From OLB9 sp041392785 (GTDB taxonomy: Bacteria; Bacteroidota; Bacteroidia; Chitinophagales; Saprospiraceae), in contig JAWKLK010000002.1 of NCBI GenBank assembly GCA_041392785.1, forward strand, positions 1-64,000: 64,000 nucleotides of DNA, read 5' to 3'. Positions 38,202 through 47,125 of the stretch are shown piece by piece. The notes beneath the pieces were generated by a model. The model saw only the letters and a list, made by a program, of their open reading frames with translations. It searched no databases and was not told where the DNA came from. The position numbers were made by a program, and so were the translations under genes. Positions within the stretch are counted from its first letter, which is position 1. Every line of letters starts with the position of its first letter.

Positions 38202-41200
38202 ATGAAACGGAATAGAATATATGGATACATGGTGGGTTGTTATTTCTTGATGGTACATGTTGCCTATGGTCAAGTAAGTTATATCTCCATGCATACAGAT
38301 GCCACGATAGATGCGCTCACGATAGACTTCAGCAAGCCTACTGGGAGTGTTGCGGGAGAATCCTCCCTCATGAATGGGTCTGCCGGATACACTATCCCTC
38401 TGACACTGCCTACAGGGGCGCATGGGGTAGCACCAGATCTAGCGATACAATATAATAGCGGCACAGGCTCCTCTATCGTGGGTATGGGCTGGGGCATCAG
38501 CGGAATCTCAGCGATATCGCGCATAGGACAGAGCATGTACTATGATAATCAAGTCACCGAAATGGGCTATTCATCCGCTGATAGGTATAGCATGGATGGC
38601 AATAGATTGTTAGTATTGAGTGGTAACTATGGCTCTCCTGGCTCTGTGTACGGATTTGAAGCAGAGAACTTCAGTAGAGTCACCGCCTACGGGGGCAGCG
38701 GTGGTGATCCTGTGTATTTCGTGCACGAATCAAAAGATGGTACCAAATATGAATATGGTAATAGTAATAACAGTTTCGTCATGGGTAATGCGCCATATAG
38801 AAAAGACTGGTACCTTTCCAAGATCATCTATCCCGACGGCACTTATATCCTATATGAATACAATCAAATATACAACGGAGGTGTAGCTGAAATGGTGTTA
38901 GACCATATCTACTACACAGGCAATGCGCTTTCAGGCTCATCACCTTTTTCTTCTGTAGCATTCTATTATGATGAAAGGACAGATGCGAATACCGTCTATC
39001 ACAAAGGACAGGCATTTGGTAGGTCGCACCTGCTAACTCAAATAGACATCACCACCGAGTGGGCGGATGTGCGCAGCTATACCTTTGAGTATAGTTTTAG
39101 GAATGGCAATAGTTATTTGACTAAAGTCACGGAAAAAGATTATCAAGGAGTAGCCCTCAATGCGACACAATTCAAGTATGGAGACGAACCGACTACGCCC
39201 AAAGTGCAGCCCACACCGATGGCACTCGCTGTGACTGAAGATGTATTCCCATCAAATCTGAATAATGATGGAGTGACGGATATGCTCTTAGCGCATAAGG
39301 CCTCTGGATCTTACCATCAGTACTTCCATGGCACCTCTGATGCTGCATTCAGCGTCACACTACCTACAAATAGTAGGGTGGTAGGCGTAGCGGATAATAA
39401 TGGAGATCAGATAGAGGACGTGTTTGTCTTGCGGACAGAGGATCGAGAAGAGATAATAGACGAGGACCCTCCTTACAGCAATTACTATCAAATTCATACA
39501 TTTTATGTCTATCACAATGGCGGACTCAATGGAGCCTTAGATTACAGTCAGATCTATGAACTACCCATGATATCAGATACGATATATCAGAGTAATTATC
39601 ACCTGAACAGTGTCTATGGTGGAGATTACAATGGTGATGGTCTGACAGACTACCTCTTCATAAATAGAACAAATGTGTATATCACATATGGGCAGAGATC
39701 AGTGGCACAGCCACTCACTCCATGGTCTTTAGTCAGCGGTACTACCACGGGATTTGTCAATGTATCATCGTGGGGCACGGTAGCCAGACGGTTACTTATA
39801 GTAGATTATAATGGTGACGGACGATCGGATCTATTGCTGGTAGAGAATAATAAAACTGGTATATTTACCTTTGATAGCCCTACCCATGTCAAAGAAATAT
39901 ATTACAATAGCTTTGGCCTATTTCACCATGACAACTTGATATATCCTGCAGATTTTAATGGAGATGGGAGGACAGATTTTTTAAGGCAGGCAGGAGGGCA
40001 GAGTTTTCCTGCTTGGTATCGTTTGATCAGTAAAGGTAGTGGAGGCTTTGAAGAAATGTTCCACTCCATGGTACGTGTACCAAGCATAGACCAAGTGGAC
40101 TATGGTGTTTACTATGGAGATGTGGTGAGTACAGCTGATTACAATGGTGACGGGCGCAGTGATATCTTACTGATAGGGATGGAGTCTGGAGTAGGTTATT
40201 ATACAGACCTGTACCTCAGCAAGGGTAATACCATGGCTGCGACCATCCATGAGATCAATTCATCTTATACATTTACGCCCTGCTATACAGGTCCTGACTA
40301 TCCCGGCATCGATGGCAAAGGGCGAACCCTCTTCCGACTGTACACATCGGTGGACCCATTGGAGATGGCATTCAATCCCAAGTCAAAAGAGCATCTGCTA
40401 GTAAAAATCAAAACAGGGGAGTTGCACACCACCATATTTGATTATAAACTGATGAGCGAGAAGATAGATCAAAATGACGACTTCTATGAGCGCGGCTCCC
40501 TATCAGATGCCACACAGACCGTATCCAATGTCACTGTGCCATCTTGGCTCGTAAAAGACTTTAAAACCAATAATGGCAATGGAACACCTAGCAACTACAG
40601 CGACATCAATATGAAGGTACAAAGCTGCAAATATGCCCATGCGAAACTATTCCGCAAAGGCAAGGGCATCATAGGTTTCGGTAGATCCGTATTGGAAGAT
40701 AAGTGGAGTTATCTAAGATCTATCAACTACCTCAGCCCTGACCCTACCTATGGCTTTATGTATCCCGATAGCGTAGTGACTCAGTTCGTCACCGGAACCA
40801 ATTTTGTAGTAGGAAAAACCACCCAACAAGTGATCCCCATAGGTACCAACAGATACCTCGCAAGGGCACTGACCAATACCACGCTCAATGTACAAGACAA
40901 TCGCAAATACAAGGAGGAATACCTCGACTATGATGCCTATGCCAATCCTACCCACACCGTACAATCCACCTATACAGGGGATAGTGATGCCCTCATAGAG
41001 AGTATGACACTCATCACTACGTATGGAGCATACGGTGCTACCTTCCCAGATAAACCGCTGACGATACAGAGTACCCTAGTGAGAGAAGGGACACCAGACT
41101 ATACTGATATGGCAGAGATACAGTACAATAGTCTCGGACAGGTGACCAATAAAAAAGACTTCGCCGGGAAGGCAAAAGAGATCAATACCGCATATGAATA

Positions 41201-43661
41201 TCATCCACATGGAGGCATCAAGAAGACCACTGTCACTGCAGTAGGCGTCCCTACCAAAATAGACCATACAGAGTACGACACCTATGGCCGATTTGTGACA
41301 GAAAAACGCAATACCGAAAATGATGTAGTGCTCACAGCTACCTATGATATACGGTGTGGAAAGCCTCAGACTACCACAGATGCCTCTGGTGTCACCACCA
41401 CTTATACCTATGACAGCTGGGGTAGGCAAGCTACTATGACCACTCCGGCAGGTATCCTATACACGTATATCTATAGCTTTGTGCCTGGACCGGGGATCAA
41501 GAGCGAGACGGTCATTTCAAATAATAGACCTACACTGCGCACCTATTATGACAGGCTCAATAGACGCGTAGCCTCTATAGACGAGGGATTCGAGGGTCAG
41601 ACCATAGCGCAGTCAGATGTGTATGACCATAGAGGCAATATCTATAAGACCGTAGCACCCTCCAAGGCGGGAGAGCCCACGCTGAGCACTACCCATACCT
41701 TTGACGTAGCCCATACTGAGCAAAGGATTAAGAGCTCTACTACCAATGTGGCTGCATTTGGCACTACCACCTACGCCTATGCCTATGACCAAGGTATGGA
41801 GACCACTACCATCACCGCTCCCGATGGTAAAGTCACATCCACCAAGGCGGATGCCTCCGGTAAGGTAGTGCAAACCACAGATAGCCACGGTACCACCTTA
41901 GACTACACCTACTACTCCCATGGTGGGCTGAAGGACGTAAAAAGGGGTGATACCACCTTAGTCAGTATCACGTATGATAGCTACCACCGCAAAGAGTCAC
42001 AGACAGATATCAGTGCAGGTACCACCACATATGCTTATGATGCGTATGGGAGACTCACCTCAGAGACCAATGCGCGCGGCCAGACCACCACCATGACGTA
42101 TGATGTGTATGACCGCCTCCAGACGGTGACACGCCCTGAAGGTACTACTACCTATGAATACTGGCCAGCCGGAAGCGGCTATACAGGAAAATCCTTCAAA
42201 CTCCAGCGCGTCACAGGCCATGCCGGAGACCTCCATGAGATGCATTATGACATCTATGGACGTGTGATCTCAGAGCAGGTGACCATAGACGGCACACAGT
42301 ACATTACGAGTACAGAGTATGATGGATTGGATAGACTCTATAGGCGCACCCTACCGTCAGGACTGGTACTCCAGTACCACTATGATGTGTACTCCAATCT
42401 CAAGCGCATCTCTGGTGGCGGTACAGACTACGTCACTGTCAATGAGGTCAACGGTCGCGGTCAGATCACCAAATATACCCTAGGAGACGGTAAGCAGAGT
42501 GTACACACCTACTACCACGGCATACCTACGAGATATGGGACTACAGATGGCAGCTACCATATCAATATGGAGTGGGACTATCATAATGGCAACCTTCGCA
42601 AGCGATGGGATGACACTGGCAATAAAGACACGATGGTCTATGATGATCTAGACAGACTACTGCGCTGGCACACCACCCACGCCATAGGCGGTATGCATAG
42701 CGATACGATGGTGTATGCTAGTAATGGCAACATCCTCAAGAAATCCGACGTAGGCACCTATACCTATGATCCTACGCGCATACATGCCGTAGTAGAGATC
42801 ACCAATGCGTATGGCGTGATCAAAGACGCACCACAGCACATCACCTACACCAGTTTTTTACAGCCAGACACCATCACAGAGGGATCATACCGACTCATCT
42901 ATACGTATGGCTATGACGGTCAGCGTATCAAGAGCAGACTGTATGATGGTGGTGTGCTGAAAGAGACCAAGTACTATATGGGCGAGTATGAGCGCGTCAT
43001 CACTCAAGAGGCGGATGCCTATGTACAGTATGTAGGGATACAAGATAGACTCGTCACCATAATAGTAAGTGTGGGCAATACCCATACACCACACTACGTC
43101 TATACCGATCATCTGGGCTCCATAGTACAAGTGCACAACAGTGCGGGAAATGTGGAAGCGATGCAGAATTTTGACCCATGGGGCCGACGCAGGAATGGAA
43201 GCACATGGAATCTGATAGACGAAAATCTGCCTAGTGGGCTGCCCTATTGGCTGTACCGAGGCTATACGGGACATGAGCATCTGCAAGCCTTCCATCTCAT
43301 CCATATGAATAGCAGGCTGTACGACCCCGAAGTGGGGCGTATGCTCGCACCTGATAATGTGATCAGTGACGGCGGCTACAGCCAAAACTACAACCGATAC
43401 AGCTATGCGTATAATAATCCGCTGAAATACACCGACCCTAGCGGCAATGAGCCTCTCAGCGCATTGACCATAGCCTATGCCATAGGGTCAGCATTGTTTA
43501 TCAATAGTGCAGACAATGTCATGTCAGGCCGACCCTTGTTAGATGGAGCACTAGAGACCATAGTCTTCGGTGTGGTTTCGGCAGGCATAAGTTTTGGCAT
43601 AGGAGAGGCAGCGGGATTGATCAAAAATGTGTATCTTCGTGCAGGATTTTTTTATGGTTAG
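38202..43661 (+). CDS. Giant RHS/YD-repeat polymorphic toxin shell (SpvB-VCBS-RHS)
   Basis: A 1819-residue secreted protein: signal peptide (residues 1-24), SpvB/TcdB N-terminal domain (about 40-335; LPTGAHGVAPDLAIQYNSGT, GMGWGISGISAISR), FG-GAP/VCBS repeats (YNGDGLTDYL near 475, DYNGDGRSDLLLV near 535, DFNGDGRTDFL near 585, DYNGDGRSDILLIG near 645), then YD repeats (about 1030-1640) and the RHS core (LYDPEVGRMLAPDN, NRYSYAYNNPLKYTDPSGNE near 1740). Such shells encapsulate a C-terminal toxin. The frame then enters a Gly/Ala-rich linker (LETIVFGVVSAGISFGIGEA) and stops at 43661 because of local indels; the toxin tip resumes in the same frame at 43683. The shell is visibly richer in GC than the tips and immunity genes. 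Confidence 0.9.
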   Translation: MKRNRIYGYMVGCYFLMVHVAYGQVSYISMHTDATIDALTIDFSKPTGSVAGESSLMNGSAGYTIPLTLPTGAHGVAPDLAIQYNSGTGSSIVGMGWGISGISAISRIGQSMYYDNQVTEMGYSSADRYSMDGNRLLVLSGNYGSPGSVYGFEAENFSRVTAYGGSGGDPVYFVHESKDGTKYEYGNSNNSFVMGNAPYRKDWYLSKIIYPDGTYILYEYNQIYNGGVAEMVLDHIYYTGNALSGSSPFSSVAFYYDERTDANTVYHKGQAFGRSHLLTQIDITTEWADVRSYTFEYSFRNGNSYLTKVTEKDYQGVALNATQFKYGDEPTTPKVQPTPMALAVTEDVFPSNLNNDGVTDMLLAHKASGSYHQYFHGTSDAAFSVTLPTNSRVVGVADNNGDQIEDVFVLRTEDREEIIDEDPPYSNYYQIHTFYVYHNGGLNGALDYSQIYELPMISDTIYQSNYHLNSVYGGDYNGDGLTDYLFINRTNVYITYGQRSVAQPLTPWSLVSGTTTGFVNVSSWGTVARRLLIVDYNGDGRSDLLLVENNKTGIFTFDSPTHVKEIYYNSFGLFHHDNLIYPADFNGDGRTDFLRQAGGQSFPAWYRLISKGSGGFEEMFHSMVRVPSIDQVDYGVYYGDVVSTADYNGDGRSDILLIGMESGVGYYTDLYLSKGNTMAATIHEINSSYTFTPCYTGPDYPGIDGKGRTLFRLYTSVDPLEMAFNPKSKEHLLVKIKTGELHTTIFDYKLMSEKIDQNDDFYERGSLSDATQTVSNVTVPSWLVKDFKTNNGNGTPSNYSDINMKVQSCKYAHAKLFRKGKGIIGFGRSVLEDKWSYLRSINYLSPDPTYGFMYPDSVVTQFVTGTNFVVGKTTQQVIPIGTNRYLARALTNTTLNVQDNRKYKEEYLDYDAYANPTHTVQSTYTGDSDALIESMTLITTYGAYGATFPDKPLTIQSTLVREGTPDYTDMAEIQYNSLGQVTNKKDFAGKAKEINTAYEYHPHGGIKKTTVTAVGVPTKIDHTEYDTYGRFVTEKRNTENDVVLTATYDIRCGKPQTTTDASGVTTTYTYDSWGRQATMTTPAGILYTYIYSFVPGPGIKSETVISNNRPTLRTYYDRLNRRVASIDEGFEGQTIAQSDVYDHRGNIYKTVAPSKAGEPTLSTTHTFDVAHTEQRIKSSTTNVAAFGTTTYAYAYDQGMETTTITAPDGKVTSTKADASGKVVQTTDSHGTTLDYTYYSHGGLKDVKRGDTTLVSITYDSYHRKESQTDISAGTTTYAYDAYGRLTSETNARGQTTTMTYDVYDRLQTVTRPEGTTTYEYWPAGSGYTGKSFKLQRVTGHAGDLHEMHYDIYGRVISEQVTIDGTQYITSTEYDGLDRLYRRTLPSGLVLQYHYDVYSNLKRISGGGTDYVTVNEVNGRGQITKYTLGDGKQSVHTYYHGIPTRYGTTDGSYHINMEWDYHNGNLRKRWDDTGNKDTMVYDDLDRLLRWHTTHAIGGMHSDTMVYASNGNILKKSDVGTYTYDPTRIHAVVEITNAYGVIKDAPQHITYTSFLQPDTITEGSYRLIYTYGYDGQRIKSRLYDGGVLKETKYYMGEYERVITQEADAYVQYVGIQDRLVTIIVSVGNTHTPHYVYTDHLGSIVQVHNSAGNVEAMQNFDPWGRRRNGSTWNLIDENLPSGLPYWLYRGYTGHEHLQAFHLIHMNSRLYDPEVGRMLAPDNVISDGGYSQNYNRYSYAYNNPLKYTDPSGNEPLSALTIAYAIGSALFINSADNVMSGRPLLDGALETIVFGVVSAGISFGIGEAAGLIKNVYLRAGFFYG

Positions 43662-43682
43662 CCCATGGTACTGTGATGTGCC

Positions 43683-44393
43683 ATGTCCGAATTGAGAGGA
43701 GGGAAGTTTATCCATGGTTTTGCAGCTGGTAGTATCTCATCTGTGACTGGCTCCTTGACAGGTGGCATAAAATTGGGAAGGGATAACTGGGCAGGCCCAC
43801 TGGTGCAAGTAGTTGCTGGTGGGATAGCAGGCGGTATCAGTGCAAGTATAGCAGGAGGGCGATTTGCGCAGGGCTTCGCACTGGGGGTGATAGTCAATAT
43901 CATGAACCATCAGTTACATGCGGCTGGTGTAGAGCAAGTAGAGCCTGGCGAAGAAGAGCCTCCGAAATGTGGAGATAAAGTTACTTACAAAGGTAAGTAT
44001 GGAGAAGTGAGTATATTTGAGTATACAGGAGATGGCCCATATGGGGGATGGACACGCATCTTTTATATAGGTCCATATAATGCTATTCAAGTGACGGATA
44101 GTCCGATAGACTGGATCATAGGCGCTTGGAAGACACCATTACAAGCGGCAGATGATCTGGCAGTGTTGGGATTTGCGAAGTTTGCTGGAGGAAAAAGTTT
44201 TAAAACAGTATCTGAATCTTACTTGAAAAAAAATGGTATTCCAGATATTCATGAATTTAAGCAAATCTATCTAGGAGAAACAGCCAAGCTCCAGTATTTT
44301 GATGTAGCGAAGCACACATTAACCCATGAATTGTTAATTATTAGGAAATCAACTCAAGAAATAATTGAGTACACTGGAAAATTTATAAAATGA
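43683..44393 (+). CDS. Resident RHS C-terminal linker and toxin tip (cassette A)
   Basis: This is the in-frame continuation of the RHS protein, separated from it by about 20 bases containing TAG and TGA. Residues 1-80 are the conserved linker (MSELRGGKFIHGFAAGS, GGIAGGISASIAGGRFAQGF, VNIMNHQLHAAGVEQ). About 80-160 is a second conserved segment (YTGDGPYGGWTRIFYIGPYN). The tip (about 165-236) has IHEFKQIYLGETAKLQYFDV then LLIIRKSTQEIIEYTGKFI, like a small polymorphic-toxin domain; the activity is unknown. A homologous tip is in cassette C. The annotated ATG is probably an internal methionine, not a real start. The last codon overlaps the immunity ATG (ATGA). Confidence 0.75.
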   Translation: MSELRGGKFIHGFAAGSISSVTGSLTGGIKLGRDNWAGPLVQVVAGGIAGGISASIAGGRFAQGFALGVIVNIMNHQLHAAGVEQVEPGEEEPPKCGDKVTYKGKYGEVSIFEYTGDGPYGGWTRIFYIGPYNAIQVTDSPIDWIIGAWKTPLQAADDLAVLGFAKFAGGKSFKTVSESYLKKNGIPDIHEFKQIYLGETAKLQYFDVAKHTLTHELLIIRKSTQEIIEYTGKFIK

Positions 44394-44767
44394 GAAATCA
44401 GTCAACAGCTTATACATATTTATGCCTTAGTGGTCAAAATATAAATGAAAGAGATATCTTTAATAAGATTAAAATAAAACCTACTTCAATTACAATTGGC
44501 AACACAGGTGTAATATTTTGGAAATATAGAATTGATGCTTTAGATGCATTAGAGGGAATAGAAAATGCATTAATTGCATTAGTTGAAGTTTTTAAAAATA
44601 AAACAATAGAGATTAGAGACTTAATGGTAACCCAAAATATATATGTAAAAGTATTTGTAGTTACACACGTGAAAGCTAAAGAAAGCGGAGGGCTCTATCT
44701 TAGTAACTCATTCATTAAGTTTCTTGAATCAATAAATGCTGAATTGGAGTTTGACTTTTATATATGA
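44390..44767 (+). CDS. Putative immunity protein A, DUF4279-like
   Basis: The 125-residue cytosolic protein has no signal peptide. It starts with AYTYLCLSGQNINERDIFNK and has a short beta-alpha pattern (ALIALVEVFKNKTIEIRDLM, then VKVFVVTHVKAKESGGLYLS and LESINAELEFDFYI) as in DUF4279 proteins, which are often next to polymorphic toxins. Its ATG overlaps the toxin stop by four bases, indicating coupled translation with the tip it should neutralise. It is strongly AT-rich compared with the RHS shell. Confidence 0.65.
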   Translation: MRNQSTAYTYLCLSGQNINERDIFNKIKIKPTSITIGNTGVIFWKYRIDALDALEGIENALIALVEVFKNKTIEIRDLMVTQNIYVKVFVVTHVKAKESGGLYLSNSFIKFLESINAELEFDFYI

Positions 44768-44949
44768 ATCATCAATTGGAAACAGGAGTAATCGAAAATT
44801 TAACTGACCCTCGCTGGACTGGGTGGACAAAGATGCAATATTCTGTTACATCACAAAATGGAGTAAAAGTGGTTGTCCACTATGTAGTAAAATGGAAAAA
44901 TGGTGTAATATCAGCAATTGATGATTTTAAATTTATAGGAGGAAAATAA
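44764..44949 (+). pseudogene. Orphan toxin tail (DPRW-GW-KMQ type)
   Basis: A 61-residue reading frame that overlaps the previous stop (ATGA). The body (NLTDPRWTGWTKMQYSVTSQ, NGVKVVVHYVVKWKNGVIS, IDDFKFIGGK) looks like the extreme C-terminus of an RHS/CDI-type toxin, without linker or delivery region. The first residues MNHQL echo the conserved VNIMNHQL of the linker, which may mark the recombination junction. It is probably a displaced, no longer deliverable tip kept beside its immunity gene. Confidence 0.55.
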
Positions 44950-44951
44950 TT

Positions 44952-45341
44952 ATGAAAGTAGTTTGTAAATATAATGACCCATCAAATTTGCCAAGTACTA
45001 TTCCTGATAATTTTGATTATGGTCTTGAATTAAGTAAAGAGTATTTAGTAATGGGAGTTTTGACCTTTAAAAAATCTAATGACCTGTATTTTTTAGTTGA
45101 TGAAAACGGTCGTCCAAGTTGGTTTCCTCATCAAATTTTTGAAGCAGTAAATAATGAACTTCCAGTCAATTGGTTTGTGAAAATTAATATTGGAGATGAC
45201 TATGTAGATTACCAAAACTTAATTGGTTTTGATGAGCTTTGTAACAAGGAAGATTTTTTTAATCAATTATTAGAACGTGACGAAGAAGCAATGCGGATTT
45301 ACTTCAGGCGAAAGATAGAGTTAGAAAAAGAGTTAGCTTAA
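44952..45341 (+). CDS. Putative immunity protein for the orphan tail
   Basis: The 129-residue cytosolic protein begins MKVVCKYNDPSNLPSTIPDN, continues ELSKEYLVMGVLTFKKSN and LVDENGRPSWFPHQIFEAVN, and ends with a charged helix (AMRIYFRRKIELEKELA). Proteins of this layout are common downstream of RHS tips in Bacteroidota; I do not recognise a named family. It follows the orphan tail by 2 bases and is closed by a hairpin. Confidence 0.55.
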   Translation: MKVVCKYNDPSNLPSTIPDNFDYGLELSKEYLVMGVLTFKKSNDLYFLVDENGRPSWFPHQIFEAVNNELPVNWFVKINIGDDYVDYQNLIGFDELCNKEDFFNQLLERDEEAMRIYFRRKIELEKELA

Positions 45342-45346
45342 ACAAA

Positions 45347-45374
45347 AAACGCCATGCATTAGCTTGACGTTTTC
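45347..45374 (+). terminator. Imperfect terminator hairpin after cassette A immunity genes
   Basis: AAAACG near 45347 pairs with CGTTTT near 45374; the inner stem has two mismatches and an ATTA loop. It lies just before the left 52-bp inverted repeat, like the better hairpin at 46964-46988 before the right one. Confidence 0.45.
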
Positions 45375-45385
45375 ATTTACATTAT

Positions 45386-45437
45386 ACTTTGAAATTTAGT
45401 TTGCTTAATAAGTGCATCAAGGAGAGCGAAGACGTGT
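45386..45437 (+). repeat. Left arm of a 52-bp inverted repeat flanking cassette B
   Basis: These 52 bases match the reverse complement of 46999-47050 at 49 of 52 positions. Both arms lie between a terminator and a CTTTTTGATGGA-type cassette junction. Together they bracket toxin B and its immunity gene (1.56 kb between arms). Confidence 0.85.
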
Positions 45438-45449
45438 TGCTTTCTTTTT

Positions 45450-46401
45450 GATGGAGCAGTAGAGACCATAGTCTTCGGTGTGGGTTTCGGCAGGAATAAG
45501 TTTTGGCATAGGAGAGGCAGCGGGATTGATCAAAAATGTGTATCTTCGTGCAGGATTTCAGGCGTTAGCCCATGGTACCGTAGGAGGTGCCATGTCCGAA
45601 TTGAGAGGCGGTAAGTTTATCCATGGTTTTGCGGGAGGGGCAGCGAGTTCTATAGCTGGTAGCCTGACGGATGGTGTGAAGCTGGGTAAGGATAACTGGG
45701 CAGGCCCAGCCGTAAGGGTTGTAGCAGGCGGGATAGCAGGCGGTATCAGTGCAAGTATAGCAGGAGGGCGATTTGCACAGGGCTTCGCACAGGGGGTGAT
45801 AGTCAATATCATGAACCATCTGGTGCATGCGGCTGGGGCGGACATGCAGGGTAGTCAAGGCGATCCACCGACCAAAGATGAATTAATACATGGTGCTAAG
45901 ATGGCATACGAATGTGGTGAGCTGACAGAAGCGGAGTTTAACACTACGATGACCTATCTTACCACTGGATCATTAGGCGTGGTCGGAGATGTATTATGGG
46001 ACTTTAAGTGGGAAATTGGACTCACATTCGGTGGTGGGTTGGTGATAAAAGTCCTGAAATATGGGTTGTTGGCGAGAGGTGGAGCAGCGGTTGTGAATAC
46101 GAGTACAAAGCTGTTAACTCAATTTTCCTCAAGTACAATAGATGATGCTGTGGGGCTTGTAATGAAAGACCCCAATAAAATTGACCATTTATTCGCAATT
46201 AAACATAATCTTGGTGGATTAGTTACAAAATTAGGTGGGCAAGAAAATACTGTTCGTGCGGTATTAAATGCAGCTAATGGCAAACTTCCTTCAAGTGGTG
46301 TTTTTAATAATATTCCAGTAAATGTTGGGGGACAAAATATACTAATTAGGGGTAGCGTAGTTAATGGTGTTCCAAGGTTAGGTACAATGTTCATTCCTTA
46401 A
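45450..46401 (+). CDS. Cassette B: RHS linker plus a different toxin tip, no delivery shell
   Basis: The linker begins at the codons for DGAVETIVFG, homologous to RHS residues near 1785. One extra G at about 45482 breaks the frame, after which VSAGISFGIGEAAGLIKNVY and the rest of the linker are open to GGRFAQGFAQGVIVNIMNHL. The tip (about the last 180 residues) differs from A: a helical hydrophobic region (WEIGLTFGGGLVIKVLKYGL), then IDHLFAIKHNLGGLVTKLGG, VRAVLNAANGKLPSSGVFNN and RGSVVNGVPRLGTMFIP. This end looks like an RHS toxin of unknown activity. There is no native start codon; it could be expressed only after recombination onto the RHS gene. Confidence 0.72.
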
Positions 46402-46412
46402 AAGATTAAATT

Positions 46413-46979
46413 ATGAATTGGAAAGATCAATTATTAGAAATAGAAAAAGACTTTGGTTTTCATAGGAACTTAGACTGGAAGCCAGTAATTAATTTAGTGA
46501 AGAACCTTTTGGCTGAATTTCCTGATGATGTTGAACTAAATGTAAGAGCTATATATCTTTTGCATAATATTTTATTAGAAGAAGAATATCCTGATATCGA
46601 AGAAAATGAAATGATTGAGTTACTACAAAAATGGTTTATTCAATCAAAGGAAAAGTTTTCGGAGAGTGCGGAGTATTTATTTTTTGTTGGAAAAATACTT
46701 CATATAGCTGAATGGTATTTTGGTTTGCAGGACAATGAATTAGCTATAGAGTTCCAGAAGAAAGCAATGGAAAAGGAACCAAGAAATTTATTATATGAGT
46801 GGGCATATCGTTTATCTTGTCCTGGTGATCAAGTTGCTGATTATTTAGCCCATCAATTAGTAGCTAACGAAAAATCAATAATTGTATGGCTTAAATCAAA
46901 GGGGTTTCCTGGAGATTATATATTGGAACACTTAATGATGAGCAATGAAAGATATGTTAACAGAAAAGCCACCTATTAG
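46413..46979 (+). CDS. Putative immunity protein B, helical-repeat type
   Basis: The 188-residue cytosolic protein is mainly helical and acidic, with repeat-like helix pairs (LVKNLLAEFPDDVELNVRAI, ELAIEFQKKAMEKEPRNLL) and a C-terminal segment SIIVWLKSKGFPGDYILEHL. It starts 11 bases after the toxin B stop. It is AT-rich like the other immunity genes. No named family is recognised; the immunity role is inferred from position. Confidence 0.55.
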   Translation: MNWKDQLLEIEKDFGFHRNLDWKPVINLVKNLLAEFPDDVELNVRAIYLLHNILLEEEYPDIEENEMIELLQKWFIQSKEKFSESAEYLFFVGKILHIAEWYFGLQDNELAIEFQKKAMEKEPRNLLYEWAYRLSCPGDQVADYLAHQLVANEKSIIVWLKSKGFPGDYILEHLMMSNERYVNRKATY

Positions 46980-46988
46980 GTGACTTTT
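46964..46988 (+). terminator. Terminator hairpin overlapping the end of immunity B
   Basis: AAAAGcCACCT at 46964-46974 pairs with AGGTGaCTTTT at 46978-46988 with one mismatch and an ATT loop, followed by GTCTT. The stop codon of immunity B lies in the hairpin. Confidence 0.6.
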
Positions 46989-46998
46989 GTCTTACATA

Positions 46999-47050
46999 AC
47001 AAGTCTTCGCTCTCCTTGATGCACTTATTATGCAAGCTAAATTTCAAAGT
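46999..47050 (-). repeat. Right arm of the 52-bp inverted repeat flanking cassette B
   Basis: This is the reverse complement of 45386-45437 with 3 mismatches in 52. It is followed within 15 bases by the cassette C junction, just as the left arm is followed by the cassette B junction. Confidence 0.85.
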
Positions 47051-47064
47051 GTTGTTTTCTTTTT

Positions 47065-47125
47065 GATGGATCACTAGAGACCATAGCCTTTAGTGTGGCC
47101 ACGGCAGGCATAAGTTTTGGCATAG
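47065..47125 (+). pseudogene. Cassette C, 5' part of the RHS linker split by an IS
   Basis: These 61 bases match the RHS linker from DGSLETIAF to SFGI (RHS copy near 43545-43606). They end at TTTGGCATAG, which is repeated at 49694-49703 after the insertion, so the linker continues there. Confidence 0.75.
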
